Below, piece by piece: positions 45,132 through 54,610 of a stretch of 64,000 nt of DNA. This stretch comes from JADZFO01 sp964512635. GTDB lineage: Bacteria > 4484-113 > JAFGCY01. Position numbers and translations under genes: made by a program. The notes beneath the pieces were generated by a model. The model was not told where the DNA came from. It saw only the letters and a program-made list of their open reading frames with translations, and made no database searches. Every line of letters begins with the position of its first letter. Within the stretch, counting starts at the first letter, position 1. Location: contig CAZEJB010000018.1 in the NCBI GenBank assembly GCA_964512635.1, forward strand, positions 1 to 64,000. Direction: 5' to 3'.

Positions 45132-47126
45132 GTGTCCCAAACCCTCTACCGCAAATACCGTTCTCAGACTTTCGCCGAGCTGGTCGGCCAGGATGCTGTT
45201 CTGCGCGTGCTGCGTAACAGCATCGTCCGGGGCCGGCTTAACCACGCTTACCTGTTTTGTGGCCCGCGCGGAACCGGCAAGACTTCGGTCGCCCGCATCT
45301 TCGCCAAGGCGCTGAACTGCCTCGACCCCCGGGAGGGCGACGCCTGCGGCGTCTGCGAGAACTGCCTGTCGGTGGCCAATGGCTCGGCGGTAGACGTGGT
45401 GGAGATTGACGCCGCCAGTAACCGCAGCGTTGAAGATGTAGAGGATCTACGCAAGCGGGTGGGCTATGCGCCGCTGCGTTTCAAGTACAAGGTCTACATC
45501 ATCGACGAAGTGCACATGATCAGCACACACGGTTTCAACGCGCTGTTGAAGACATTGGAAGAGCCGCCGTCGCACGTGGTCTTCTGCCTGTGCACAACTG
45601 AGTCGAACAAGCTACCTGTAACGATCCTTTCGCGCTGCATCCGCTTCGACTTCACGCGTATCGCGCTGCCCAAGCTGGCGGCGCACCTGCAGGCGATCAC
45701 TGCCCAGGAAGGCCTGAGCCTGGATGAGGACGCAGCGCTCGAACTGGCCGAGCTGGCCGAGGGGTCGGCCCGCGACGCCATCAGCCTGCTGGACCAGTTG
45801 ACGGTCTACTGCAGTGAGCGCATAACTTTGAAGGACATCCGCGAGCTGTTTCAGCTTGGCGACCCGGCTTTGATGGAACGGATTGTGGCGGCGATCAGCA
45901 GCGGTGATCCGCAAGCGCTGATTGGCTCGTGGGACGAACTGGCCCAGGCCGGAATGGATGCCAGCCGCTTCCTGCTTGACCTGGCTGGCGCTCTTAAGCA
46001 GCGCCATCTCGCCGAGCCTTCCGGCCGCTGGCGGATGGCGCTGGAGGCAGTCTGGAAGGGCCTGAACCTGCTGAAGTACGACAATTTCCCGGCCCTGCTG
46101 ATCGAGCTGACCTTGCTGGAAGCCCAGGCGGCGCTTACGGCTCCGCTTGCGGTTGCTGCTGGACCAGGGGCGAGTGCTGGCGCACAGCCAGCCCAGCAGA
46201 ACACCGTGCAGTCTCATGCGCCTGTGCGGATGCCGGAAGGCCCGAGCCGAATGCCAGCGCAGAGCACAGCGTCGCCCGCTGCTTCCGCGAGCGGTCGTGT
46301 GTCACCGGCCCGGGCGGCCTTGCAGCAACAGCCTGTGCAAAGTTCTCCCGGCGGTCCTTCCCGGTCCGCGGTGCATGAAGAGGCCCCAGGCCCAGAAACT
46401 CAGACGACTTCTTCGGACCCACCCGCAGTCCAGTCAGTGCGTGGTTCAAGCCCTGGGGACAACCAGCAGTCAGCAGTACGCGCTCCGGGCCAAGCTTCTG
46501 AGGGCCCCGCGTCCAAGCATGGTTCAACAGCTGCGCCGGGTGGGGTAGAGGAATGGGAACGGTTCCTTGCCGCTCTCGAGCGCGTTTCGCTTACCAGCTA
46601 TGCCCTGCTTTGGATGGACGTTGTTGGTCGATTTACGCCGACAGACCTGCTGCTCAGTTTTCCGCCCACGGCGCGCCAGCAGTACGGCTGGGTCCAGGAA
46701 GCCCGCCACATCCAGGCTATCGTTGACACCGCTTCGCGCTTGGCCGGCCGTGCTCTGGGCCTGCGGATCACGATCCTGGGAGACGAAGCCAGCGCAATGC
46801 AGCTTGCCTCAGCCGCTCCGGATGCCCCGCTGCGACGCCCGCTTCCCGAGCCACCGGGTGACTTGCCTGACGAGATTGTGTATGATTCAGTCCCGCTGGA
46901 GGACGCCCCTCAAGGACCGCAGCGGGACGATGAGCCCGGTCCAGCAGGACGCAGCCGGCAGCCCGACCCGGCTGACCTGAGCGACCTTGAGCGGATGGGG
47001 CGTCAGGTAGACGCTGCCCTGCCGGTGGATGGCGGGCTTGCAGAACCTCAGCTGCTGAGTGCGGACGAGGCGGCCAGCCTCTTTGAAGGCGCAGAAATTC
47101 TGGAGGACGACAATGCGGAGTATTGA
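45132..47126 (+). CDS. dnaX: DNA polymerase III subunits gamma/tau (DnaX)
   Basis: 664 residues from GTG 45132 (TAAACT 9 nt upstream). AAA+ clamp-loader ATPase: YRKYRSQTFAELVGQDAVL at the N-terminus, Walker A GPRGTGKTS, a four-Cys zinc module ending CGVCENC, Walker B YIIDEVHMIS, sensor 1 CTTESNKLPVTILSRC. Residues ~350-480 are a Pro/Ser/Ala-rich linker, followed by a tau-like C-terminal part. Loads the beta clamp at the replication fork. It overlaps the next (cytochrome) gene by 14 nt. Confidence 0.93.
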   Translation: MSQTLYRKYRSQTFAELVGQDAVLRVLRNSIVRGRLNHAYLFCGPRGTGKTSVARIFAKALNCLDPREGDACGVCENCLSVANGSAVDVVEIDAASNRSVEDVEDLRKRVGYAPLRFKYKVYIIDEVHMISTHGFNALLKTLEEPPSHVVFCLCTTESNKLPVTILSRCIRFDFTRIALPKLAAHLQAITAQEGLSLDEDAALELAELAEGSARDAISLLDQLTVYCSERITLKDIRELFQLGDPALMERIVAAISSGDPQALIGSWDELAQAGMDASRFLLDLAGALKQRHLAEPSGRWRMALEAVWKGLNLLKYDNFPALLIELTLLEAQAALTAPLAVAAGPGASAGAQPAQQNTVQSHAPVRMPEGPSRMPAQSTASPAASASGRVSPARAALQQQPVQSSPGGPSRSAVHEEAPGPETQTTSSDPPAVQSVRGSSPGDNQQSAVRAPGQASEGPASKHGSTAAPGGVEEWERFLAALERVSLTSYALLWMDVVGRFTPTDLLLSFPPTARQQYGWVQEARHIQAIVDTASRLAGRALGLRITILGDEASAMQLASAAPDAPLRRPLPEPPGDLPDEIVYDSVPLEDAPQGPQRDDEPGPAGRSRQPDPADLSDLERMGRQVDAALPVDGGLAEPQLLSADEAASLFEGAEILEDDNAEY

Positions 47127-47556
47127 TTACGGCTGGGTCATCGCCCTTGGGATCATCGTTTTGCTTGTGGTCTTCCATAAGCCGATCCTTGGCCTGTTCG
47201 GTGCGGCCAAGTCCAGTGCGGTCAACCAGCCTAAGCTGGACGCCGGACGGGCTGTCTTCGACGACCCTGAGCGCTGGATGGGATCCGGCAGCTACAAATC
47301 CTGTGCGATGTGCCATGACCCGAACTTCAAAGCGGCCGACGGCAAGAAGGTCGACATGAAAGAGTATGTCGAGGGCAAGCCGGTCATCCTCAAGGACATC
47401 AAGCGCAAGCTTGCGGGCAACAACCTGGGTACGGACGATGCAATTGTGGACCAGATCAACCGCTGCCTGACCATGCCGACCCGAATTGGCTGCGGCGGTT
47501 TCAGTCGCAACGCGCCCTTCATGGACGACCTGATCTTCTATGTGACATCGCTCTAG
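47113..47556 (+). CDS. Membrane-anchored mono-heme c-type cytochrome
   Basis: 147 residues from ATG 47113 with GGAG about 8 nt upstream, overlapping the dnaX stop by 14 nt. One N-terminal helix (VIALGIIVLLVVFHKPIL) anchors it. The single heme motif is CAMCH (about residue 58), in SYKSCAMCHDPNFK. A short helical domain with KDIKRKLAGNN and a C-terminal MDDLIFYVTSL follows, the latter as in class I cytochromes. Faces the periplasm, likely an electron carrier. Linkage to dnaX is unusual. Confidence 0.75.
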   Translation: MRSIDYGWVIALGIIVLLVVFHKPILGLFGAAKSSAVNQPKLDAGRAVFDDPERWMGSGSYKSCAMCHDPNFKAADGKKVDMKEYVEGKPVILKDIKRKLAGNNLGTDDAIVDQINRCLTMPTRIGCGGFSRNAPFMDDLIFYVTSL

Positions 47557-47595
47557 CGAGGCTCGCTGCCGGCGGGCCAATTAGGGCCGGCTCGA

Positions 47596-48948
47596 TCAGG
47601 TCTGATTAACTGTGGTTTCCACTTCCCTGGCCGCGGCCAGTCTTGCGCGCAGTTTCTTCTCCAGCAGCAGCATGCCAGCCGAGGCGCACAGGAACAGCAC
47701 GATTGAGGCCGAGAATACGGGTACGTGGCTTCCAAGGGTCTCACCCAGCGCACCGCCGGCGATTGGCGCGAACACGCCGCGGATTCCGGTGATCGTCACG
47801 TGGGCCCCGGTGTAATTGCTGCTGTCCTGCTTACCGGCAAAAACAATCGGCGCCAGGTTCCAGGCTACGCCCAGACCTGCCATCGCGAGGCCATAAAGAG
47901 CGTATGCCACATAGGCGGCATAGGCCAGCGGAACGCCAAGCGCCCGGGTGACGTGCGGCCCCGCCAGCAGTGTAGCCGGGAACATTGCCAGCATGGCAAA
48001 CACAATCGCGCAGAGCTGTGTTGGTGTACGCCGGTCCATCAGGCGTCCCCACAGCGGAGTCAGCAGCGATCCAGCCTGGAACAGTACGCCTTCGCACATG
48101 CTCGCCTGCTTGAAGTTCATGTGGGCAACCTCGGACAGGTAGCCCGGAAGCAGCGGCGCCGTGATCATGAAGGCTACGCCATACAGGAAGAAGGCCGCCT
48201 CAAAGCGCAGGTACAGCGGATCGCGCTTCATCAGGGCCAGAAAGGTCTGTACTGGGTGTACCAATACGCGCTTTAGGTCGATTTTGCGGCGCTCGATGTT
48301 GATTTTGAAACGCTGTCGGATCGGTGCGCGAATCAGGATCAGGGTGGAAACTACGCCCAGCAGGCCGGCGATGGGAAAGACATAACGGTAGGCATAAGGG
48401 TTGTGGTCCAGCAGCCAGCCTACCAGGAAGGCTGAACCCATGGATATCAAGGTTCCAATAGAAACGCTGAGGCCCCACATTTCGTTGCGGGTCTTGTGAC
48501 CAATATTGGCGTGCCAAAGCGATGTCTGGGCCGGGATTAGCAGTGAGTTGCAGACAACGAAGACGGCGCTGACCATGATGTAGCTGGGCACATTGCTGAC
48601 AAATAGAAAGGCCAGGAAGATGCCGCGGCTGAGTATTCCCATTAGCAGGATAAAAGGCCGCTTGTCACGTCCCGAGACCATCTCCGAGCCGATGATACCG
48701 AGCAAAAGGCTGCCGGCGCCCATCGCGTGCAGGATTCCAAGGTCAATGTCCGAAGCGTGAAGGGTCTTCTTCAGCACCATGTTGCCGTTACTGAAGGCGC
48801 CGTTCATTAGCGCGCCGACCATGGCTGAAAGGAAGTAGTAGTGCAGAACGACCTTGTCCAGCAGCGGAACCTGAATCAAATGCAGCGGACCGAACCGCCT
48901 GAGCCAGGCCGGCATTGCGCGGAAATTTCGTCCCCAGCTGGCTGGCAC
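47596..48948 (-). CDS. MFS transporter
   Basis: 450 residues with about 12 hydrophobic segments. N-terminal GALMNGAFSNGNMVLKK and SGRDKRPFILLMGILSRG (a loop 2-3 like motif with RDKRP), the middle loop with basic RQRFKINIERRKIDLKRV, and LMDRRTPTQLCAIVFAMLA (loop 8-9 repeat) fit the MFS fold. Substrate not apparent. GTG 48948 lies 7 nt after TATAAT with no Shine-Dalgarno. The next start downstream, ATG 48915, is an alternative. Confidence 0.82.
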   Translation of the reverse strand: MPASWGRNFRAMPAWLRRFGPLHLIQVPLLDKVVLHYYFLSAMVGALMNGAFSNGNMVLKKTLHASDIDLGILHAMGAGSLLLGIIGSEMVSGRDKRPFILLMGILSRGIFLAFLFVSNVPSYIMVSAVFVVCNSLLIPAQTSLWHANIGHKTRNEMWGLSVSIGTLISMGSAFLVGWLLDHNPYAYRYVFPIAGLLGVVSTLILIRAPIRQRFKINIERRKIDLKRVLVHPVQTFLALMKRDPLYLRFEAAFFLYGVAFMITAPLLPGYLSEVAHMNFKQASMCEGVLFQAGSLLTPLWGRLMDRRTPTQLCAIVFAMLAMFPATLLAGPHVTRALGVPLAYAAYVAYALYGLAMAGLGVAWNLAPIVFAGKQDSSNYTGAHVTITGIRGVFAPIAGGALGETLGSHVPVFSASIVLFLCASAGMLLLEKKLRARLAAAREVETTVNQT

Positions 48949-48955
48949 GGCGCGG

Positions 48956-48961
48956 ATTATA
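48956..48961 (-). promoter_or_regulatory. -10 box TATAAT, near-leaderless spacing
   Basis: TATAAT on the minus strand, 7 nt before GTG 48948. Confidence 0.5.
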
Positions 48962-49063
48962 GGTCACTCGCCGCCTCCTGATTCTTCGGCCTGCCCAAAG
49001 CACCGCCCGCGCTCAAGGGCCGGGCCTCCAGCGCCGATAAACGGACTGTTCAGGAGGAGATAG

Positions 49064-50008
49064 GTGAACCCCAGTCAATGGTACGAACTGCTGACCCGTG
49101 ACCGTGAAGGTTACGTAGCCGCGCGCGCGGAGTACTTCGCGAACAACTCGGCTCGTCCGCGCTTGAACGGCATGCGCTTCCAGAACTGCGACCTGAGCGG
49201 GCTGGATCTCAGCAATATGGACTTCAGCCAGTGCGAGTTCTTTGGCTGCGACCTTTCCGGGACAGACTTCTCCGATTGCCTGATGCGTTTGACGCGGCTG
49301 CGTTCCTGTAGCCTGAAGGGTGCGCGCCTGAACGGGACCAACTGCGCCCGGGGCGAGATCATCAGCTGCGACCTGACCGGAGCCGACCTGTCCGGCGTCT
49401 CCATGCTGCTTCAGAAGCTTTACAACAGCGACTTCACCGCTTGCCGCATGGACCATGCCGACCTGTCGGCAGCTGAAGCCGAGGGCGTGCCATTCCGGGA
49501 TGTAACCGGCGAGCGGGCCTACTGGACCAAGGCTGACCTGCGCAACTGCGACTTTACAGGTGCGCGCCTGCCCCGAGCTGTATTCCGGCTGGCCGCGCTG
49601 AGCGGCGCCAGCCTGGGCGGCGTGGAGCTCGATGGTTCGGATTTCACCTACAGCGTCCTGCACAGCACAGTGCTGGACAAGGCATCACTGGTGGAGGCTG
49701 ATCTGAGCCAGAGCTTCATGCAGGACACCAGTTTTGCCGGTGCGAACCTGACCCGCGCCCGTCTGATGACCATTGATTTCGAGGGCGCTGACTTCACCGG
49801 CGCGGTTATGCATGGCGTGGTCTACGACCAGATAGAGACCCGTGAAGACCGCGAGGCCCACCAGGCCGTTCGCGATGCGGCCTTTCAGCAGCTCGAGATG
49901 CTCAAGCTGCGTGACCAGTCGGCCGAAAAACAGGGTGAGGGTGACGGGGTCAAGCCTCTGCTCGGCGAGTTCGCCGCGGTCGAGGATCCCGCCGCCAGTC
50001 CGGCCTAG
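49064..50008 (+). CDS. Pentapeptide-repeat protein
   Basis: 314 residues from GTG 49064 with AGGAGGAGATAG upstream. Residues ~25-255 are tandem A(D/N)LxX-type pentapeptides, for example NCDLSGLDLSNMDFSQCEFF and FAGANLTRARLMTIDFEGA, which coil into a right-handed quadrilateral beta-helix. Cys at many i-2 positions (CDL, CSL, CDF). The C-terminal ~60 residues are charged and helical. Some relatives mimic DNA and protect gyrase, others act as scaffolds; nothing here decides. Followed by a glycosyltransferase gene 58 nt later. Confidence 0.85.
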   Translation: MNPSQWYELLTRDREGYVAARAEYFANNSARPRLNGMRFQNCDLSGLDLSNMDFSQCEFFGCDLSGTDFSDCLMRLTRLRSCSLKGARLNGTNCARGEIISCDLTGADLSGVSMLLQKLYNSDFTACRMDHADLSAAEAEGVPFRDVTGERAYWTKADLRNCDFTGARLPRAVFRLAALSGASLGGVELDGSDFTYSVLHSTVLDKASLVEADLSQSFMQDTSFAGANLTRARLMTIDFEGADFTGAVMHGVVYDQIETREDREAHQAVRDAAFQQLEMLKLRDQSAEKQGEGDGVKPLLGEFAAVEDPAASPA

Positions 50009-50066
50009 ACCGGAGTATCACTTACAAGCAAACTGAAGCTGAAACTGAGGACTGGAAGGACAAGCG

Positions 50067-51146
50067 ATGGATGGCTATAACGTTGTAATCCCGGATATCT
50101 GCCAGAAGCGGATGGCCGAAATCACCCTGCCGGTGATGGATGCCCTGCAGTCTCTTGGGCACACTCCCACGGTGCTGAATCTGGCCTCCATCGTCCAGAT
50201 GTACCAGGAATACCGTTACCAGCGTCACGCCTGCTATGAGATCTTTGGCTTCTATTTCCAGGACCTGATGAAGCGCAGCCAGGTGGACTTCGGCTTCTGC
50301 GTCGGCCTGTCCGGCATGCTGGAAGATGTCTCCAAGCACGAGGTTCACAACCTGCTTGACGAGGCCGGGATTCCGAACGTCATGCTGGTTCACTCCCGCG
50401 ACACCCAAAGCCTGCTGGACCGGCTTGAGAAGACCGGCGCTCGCGACTGGCGGCACACCATCATGGCCTGTACCAGCCAGCAGGTGGTCGACGCGCTGCA
50501 GAGCAGCGGCTACCGCAACGCGCTGTATTGCCCGCCGGGTGCCAATTCGCGCCTGTTTTATCCGCTGGCCAGTGCGCCGGAAAACGCGGCATACCCGCTG
50601 ACCGAAGACGAGCGTCTGGCCCGCGGCTTCGACGTCAGCTTCATCGGTACATGGACTCCCGGACGCGAAGCCCTGCTGCTGCCGCTCCAGGAGGCCGGGG
50701 TTAACCTTGGCGTTTTTGGCGACAAGAACTGGGAGCGCAGCGGCCTGGCGCTGAGTTACAACGGTCCGGCAAACTACCTCAGCGAGGTAAACACGGTCTA
50801 TAACGCCAGCCGGATCAACCTTGATCTTCCGCATGAGGCCACGCAGCTGGATGACTACATCAGCTTCCGTGTCTATGACTGCCTTGCCAGCGGAAGCTTC
50901 CTCCTGGCCTATCAGCGTCCTGGCCATGACAACCTCTGGGAGGCCGGCGCCGAACTGGTCGGCAGCTATGAGCCCTTGGGACTACTGGACGCCGTTCAGC
51001 ACTACCTCGCCGCGCCGCAGGAGTGCGAGGCTATCGCCCAGCGCGGTTACCAGTCGATGCTGCTTGAGCACAGCTGGCAGTCGCGCCTGCGCGGGATCAT
51101 CCTCCCTGGCCTCGAGCTGCGCCTGCTGAAGGCCGCCGCGGCCTAG
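50067..51146 (+). CDS. CgeB-like glycosyltransferase family protein
   Basis: 359 residues from ATG 50067 with GGAAGGA upstream. Two Rossmann-like halves: the first has FGFCVGLSGMLEDVSKHEVH and NVMLVHSRDT; the second FDVSFIGTWTPGREALL, GVFGDKNWER, then YNASRINLDLPHEATQLDDY and the nucleotide-sugar-site block RVYDCLASGSFLLA. This is the arrangement of CgeB/DUF3880-type glycosyltransferases (GT-B), seen in spore-coat or surface glycan clusters. Donor and acceptor unknown. Related to the envelope or flagellar glycosylation only by speculation. Confidence 0.75.
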   Translation: MDGYNVVIPDICQKRMAEITLPVMDALQSLGHTPTVLNLASIVQMYQEYRYQRHACYEIFGFYFQDLMKRSQVDFGFCVGLSGMLEDVSKHEVHNLLDEAGIPNVMLVHSRDTQSLLDRLEKTGARDWRHTIMACTSQQVVDALQSSGYRNALYCPPGANSRLFYPLASAPENAAYPLTEDERLARGFDVSFIGTWTPGREALLLPLQEAGVNLGVFGDKNWERSGLALSYNGPANYLSEVNTVYNASRINLDLPHEATQLDDYISFRVYDCLASGSFLLAYQRPGHDNLWEAGAELVGSYEPLGLLDAVQHYLAAPQECEAIAQRGYQSMLLEHSWQSRLRGIILPGLELRLLKAAAA

Positions 51147-51155
51147 AGACCGCTC

Positions 51156-51161
51156 TATAAT
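51156..51161 (+). promoter_or_regulatory. -10 box TATAAT, near-leaderless spacing
   Basis: TATAAT, 8 nt, then GTG 51170 of sfsA. Confidence 0.45.
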
Positions 51162-51169
51162 CCTAGGCC

Positions 51170-51874
51170 GTGCAATTCCCGGCCCTGATTCCCGGCGTGC
51201 TGCTGAAGCGCTACAAGCGCTTTCTGGCTGACGTGCGTCTGGATAATGGCGAGCTGCTTACCGCACTGGTACGCAATACGGGCGCGATGACCGGCCTTAA
51301 TGAGCCGGGCAGCCGTATCTGGCTGCGACCATCTTCCGGAAAGACCCCGCGTTACCCCCTGATCTGGACGCTTGTTGAGAGCGGACGCAGCCTCGTTTGC
51401 GTTGATACTTCGCTGCCGAACCAACTCGCCTTTGATTACGTCAGGAATGGCGGGGTGGCAGAGCTTAGCGGTTATCGCGAGTATTTGCGCGAGGTGCCAT
51501 ATGGCGCCGCGAGCCGCGCGGACATCTGCTGCCGCGTACACCCGGACCATATGCTGCGGCGCTGCTGGGTGGAAGTCAAGTCTGTAACCCTGAAGGAAGG
51601 CCGGGCCGCGCTGTTTCCCGATGCTGTCACGCTGCGCGGGCGCAGGCACCTGCTGGAGCTACAGTCAGTGCTGGCAGACGAAGATGAGGCCTGCCAGCTC
51701 TTTTTGGTACAGCGCGGTGATGTTGAGCGCTTTCGCCCGGCGGAGAGCATTGATCCGGCCTACGGCGCAGAGCTTCGCAAGGCCGCCAAGGCGGGAGTAC
51801 GGATGATCGCCCTGCGCTGCAGGGTCTCAATCAAAGGCATTGAAATCGAGCGTGAACTACCGGTGGAGCTATGA
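51170..51874 (+). CDS. sfsA: SfsA family protein
   Basis: 234 residues from GTG 51170. N-terminus FPALIPGVLLKRYKRFLADV and the phrase LVRNTGAMTGL match SfsA; WVEVKSVTL and LFPDAVTLRGRRHLLEL form the PD-(D/E)XK-like core with Glu and Lys; QLFLVQRGDVERF follows. SfsA is associated with sugar-fermentation regulation and has a nuclease-like fold with an OB-type N-terminal domain. It overlaps the tetraheme gene start by 4 nt. Confidence 0.88.
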   Translation: MQFPALIPGVLLKRYKRFLADVRLDNGELLTALVRNTGAMTGLNEPGSRIWLRPSSGKTPRYPLIWTLVESGRSLVCVDTSLPNQLAFDYVRNGGVAELSGYREYLREVPYGAASRADICCRVHPDHMLRRCWVEVKSVTLKEGRAALFPDAVTLRGRRHLLELQSVLADEDEACQLFLVQRGDVERFRPAESIDPAYGAELRKAAKAGVRMIALRCRVSIKGIEIERELPVEL

Positions 51875-53634
51875 GCAAGAAGAAAGGCAAGAACGGCAAT
51901 CCGGGTGCTAATCCCGCCAACACGCCTGTGGAGGGATCACCAGTATCTCAGGCAGGAATCTCGGGCATGCCGGCCAGTTCTGCCCCGGCGTCCTCGCCAT
52001 CCGTTCCCGAAAAGCCAGGTGGCAGTAAGGTTTTCTTTGCTGTTGTCGCACTGGGTGCGCTGGCCTTGCTGGCCTTCATTCTGATTAAGGGTGCGGGAAC
52101 GCCTGGTATGGACCGCCTGACCATACTCACCTCCGGTCACACGCTGGGATATCTGGAGAATTGCGGCTGCAGCCAGGGACAGACAGGCGGTGTGCAGCGC
52201 CGCGCGCGCATTATTGAAGTTGAGCGTGAAAAGGCCCGCGAGGTTCCACAGGGCAGCACTAAAGATCGGATCGCTGACATTCTGCTGGACACCGGCGACT
52301 TCAGCGACCCCTTTGAAGAAGAAAAGCGCATTCTCTCCGGTTGTGTCGTCCAAATGATGGGAGTTCTGCAGTACGACTCTGTCGGCATCGGCGCCAAGGA
52401 GCTTGGACTCAAGCAGGAGGATCTGCTCAAGCTGCTGCAGAAGGCCAAATTGCCATATACGGCGGCCAACCTTGAATTCACGACCCCGCCCTCAGACAAG
52501 GACGCCAGCCAGGATCTGCGAGCACTGGTTAAGCCCTACAACATCATCACCCGCGGCAAGGGCTACCGCATCGGGATCATCCATATCCTGGATCCCCAGC
52601 AGTTCACCATCGGAATCACCAAGCGCGAGGGCTATGAAGTCACCGACGCCACCGCGGCCGTCAGCTCGATTCTCAAGCAGCACAAGCAGGAAGCCAACAT
52701 CTGGATCGTAACAGCCTCAGCCATGAGCCGCAAGTTCATGGATGTGACCGGCCTCGGAGGCGAAAAGGACTTGCTGCTGGTCTATGGCTTCCGCTCTGAC
52801 AACCCCCTCGAACCGGAGAACGCAACCCAGGTTGTTTTCCCGAAGTTCATTGAACGGAACATGGAAAAGGGCAAGGATCTGCTGATCACCAAGATCTACT
52901 TCCCGAAGAAGAAGGGCGACCCGCCCACGGTTGACAGCATCAAGACCCGCGTTGACGACACCTACACGCCGCCGGATTCAGTCATGGGCATCCTGGAGGA
53001 CTGCAAGAAGAAGATCGAAGACTGGCAGTTCGCCAATGATCAGGAGATCCTGGCGCACAACAACTCGACCATGATGGCATCCACCATGCCGCGCTATATG
53101 GGCTGGCAGTCCTGCCAGACCTGCCACAGTGATGTCGTGGACCAGCTCAAGGACACCAAGCACTACAAGGCCTACGAAAGTCTGGTGGAGAAGGAAAAGC
53201 AGCTGACGACCTGTATGAAGTGCCACAGTGTGGGCTATATGCGCCCCGGTGGCTGGAACAGCGTCGAGGAGCGCAAGTTTGCCGGCGCGGAATGGGACCG
53301 TCGTGACGTCCAGTGCGAGAACTGCCACGGTCCTGGCGAGTGGCACATCAAGGCCCAGAGCGGCGAAAAGGTCGAAAAGCTGGCGACTGACGGGCGCGAC
53401 AAGTATGGTCTGCTGCCGGTAACTCAGCAGACCTGCAAGGCCTGTCACGATGGCGAGAACGACCCGCACTTTGACTTCGAGACCTATTGGCCGAAGATCG
53501 CGCACTTTATGAGCTCAAAGCCAGGTTCGAAGGCCAAGACTGCGGCCGAAGTTCCGCCCGGCGAGGCAGGCGATGGTGCCCACGCCAATGGCGGTGGCCC
53601 GCATGTCCCGGGAATGGGCGCCCCCGAACACTAG
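51871..53634 (+). CDS. Membrane-anchored tetraheme cytochrome fused to UshA-like domain
   Basis: 587 residues. The N-terminal ~50 residues are a low-complexity cytoplasmic stretch, then one helix (VFFAVVALGALALLAFILI). Residues ~75-360 resemble the N-terminal calcineurin/5'-nucleotidase-like domain fused to cytochromes (LTILTSGHTLGYLENCGCSQ, LDTGDFSD). The C-terminal part has four CXXCH heme sites: CQTCH, CMKCH, CENCH and CKACH, with distances typical of cytochrome c554-like proteins. Predicted periplasmic electron-transfer protein; the fused domain may not be active. Overlaps the sfsA stop by 4 nt. Confidence 0.8.
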   Translation: MSKKKGKNGNPGANPANTPVEGSPVSQAGISGMPASSAPASSPSVPEKPGGSKVFFAVVALGALALLAFILIKGAGTPGMDRLTILTSGHTLGYLENCGCSQGQTGGVQRRARIIEVEREKAREVPQGSTKDRIADILLDTGDFSDPFEEEKRILSGCVVQMMGVLQYDSVGIGAKELGLKQEDLLKLLQKAKLPYTAANLEFTTPPSDKDASQDLRALVKPYNIITRGKGYRIGIIHILDPQQFTIGITKREGYEVTDATAAVSSILKQHKQEANIWIVTASAMSRKFMDVTGLGGEKDLLLVYGFRSDNPLEPENATQVVFPKFIERNMEKGKDLLITKIYFPKKKGDPPTVDSIKTRVDDTYTPPDSVMGILEDCKKKIEDWQFANDQEILAHNNSTMMASTMPRYMGWQSCQTCHSDVVDQLKDTKHYKAYESLVEKEKQLTTCMKCHSVGYMRPGGWNSVEERKFAGAEWDRRDVQCENCHGPGEWHIKAQSGEKVEKLATDGRDKYGLLPVTQQTCKACHDGENDPHFDFETYWPKIAHFMSSKPGSKAKTAAEVPPGEAGDGAHANGGGPHVPGMGAPEH

Positions 53635-53686
53635 GCACTTTCCAGACCTGTCTCTAAGCGGCTTATCCTGCTTTAACCTTCGCCAC

Positions 53687-53692
53687 TATAAT
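53687..53692 (+). promoter_or_regulatory. -10 box TATAAT, leaderless spacing
   Basis: TATAAT, exactly 6 nt, then ATG 53699 of rapZ. Confidence 0.55.
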
Positions 53693-53698
53693 CAGACC

Positions 53699-54571
53699 AT
53701 GTCTGACGGGGCACTGCAGCTGCTGATCCTGACCGGGATGTCCGGTGCCGGCAAGAGCACGGCTCTGCGCATGTTCGAGGATCTTGGTTACTACTGCATT
53801 GATAACCTGCCGCCGACTCTGATCGCCACTTTTCTGAACCTTTACGAACAGACCGACAAGCACAATACGGGCGTCGCGGTGGTCTGCGATCTGCGCAGCG
53901 GCGATCTCTTTGCACGCCTGCGCGATGAACTGGGCCTGCTTAGGTCTAACGGCCTGCAGCCAGAAGTGCTCTATTTCGATTGTGACCACGACGTCCTGGT
54001 CTCGCGCTTTGAGACCGCCCGTCGCATTCCTCCGCTGGGCATTGGTCTGCGCCTTGTTGACGCTCTGGCCCAGGAACGCCAGCTTCTCGCGCCGGCTCGC
54101 GAGCTGGCCACGCAGGTTATCGACACGACTGAACTCAAGGTAGGCCAGCTCCGCGACCGCATTATGGGTCTCTATGCACCCGGCAAGAGCGCGGGGAAAG
54201 TCACGCTTACGCTGCTCTCATTCGGATTCAAGTACGGATTGCCCGCGGACGCCGACTTCGTCTTCGACACGCGCTTTCTGCCAAATCCCTTCTATGTCCA
54301 GGAACTGTCAGCCCAGACCGGTAACGACCCGGATGTGCGGCAGTATGTGATGGACAGCCCAGTGGCCCAGGATTATCTTGAGGCAGTTCGCAGGCTCCTC
54401 AGCCTGGCAGTGCCCCACTACACCGAAGTGCACAAGCTCTATGCCGTGGCCGCGCTTGGTTGCACCGGTGGACGTCATCGCAGCGTGACTCTTGTGAATC
54501 TGCTGGCTGAAAAGCTGCAGGCAGAGGGTATCCGCTGCGTGGTTCAGCACCGCGACATCGATCGCTCCTGA
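53699..54571 (+). CDS. rapZ: RNase adapter RapZ (YvcJ family)
   Basis: 290 residues, normal length. ATG 53699 was chosen because TATAAT lies 6 nt upstream and the protein then begins directly with the family start; a longer frame overlaps the upstream gene. Walker A GMSGAGKST, then FEDLGYYCIDNLPPTL. The C-terminal domain has FKYGLPADADFVFDTRFLPN, the Walker-like GLTG region and LGCTGGRHRSVT. RapZ binds RNA and nucleotides and, in enterobacteria, adapts RNase E to GlmZ; elsewhere it acts in cell-wall precursor control. Confidence 0.92.
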   Translation: MSDGALQLLILTGMSGAGKSTALRMFEDLGYYCIDNLPPTLIATFLNLYEQTDKHNTGVAVVCDLRSGDLFARLRDELGLLRSNGLQPEVLYFDCDHDVLVSRFETARRIPPLGIGLRLVDALAQERQLLAPARELATQVIDTTELKVGQLRDRIMGLYAPGKSAGKVTLTLLSFGFKYGLPADADFVFDTRFLPNPFYVQELSAQTGNDPDVRQYVMDSPVAQDYLEAVRRLLSLAVPHYTEVHKLYAVAALGCTGGRHRSVTLVNLLAEKLQAEGIRCVVQHRDIDRS

Positions 54572-54610
54572 CGTGCCGATGGCGACAAGGTGTGTTCGTG
54601 GGGTTTACAG

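Noticed and set aside
45048..45245. N-terminal extension of TrpRS
   Set aside because: It overlaps dnaX and the extra residues do not resemble TrpRS. ATG 45047 gives the normal start.
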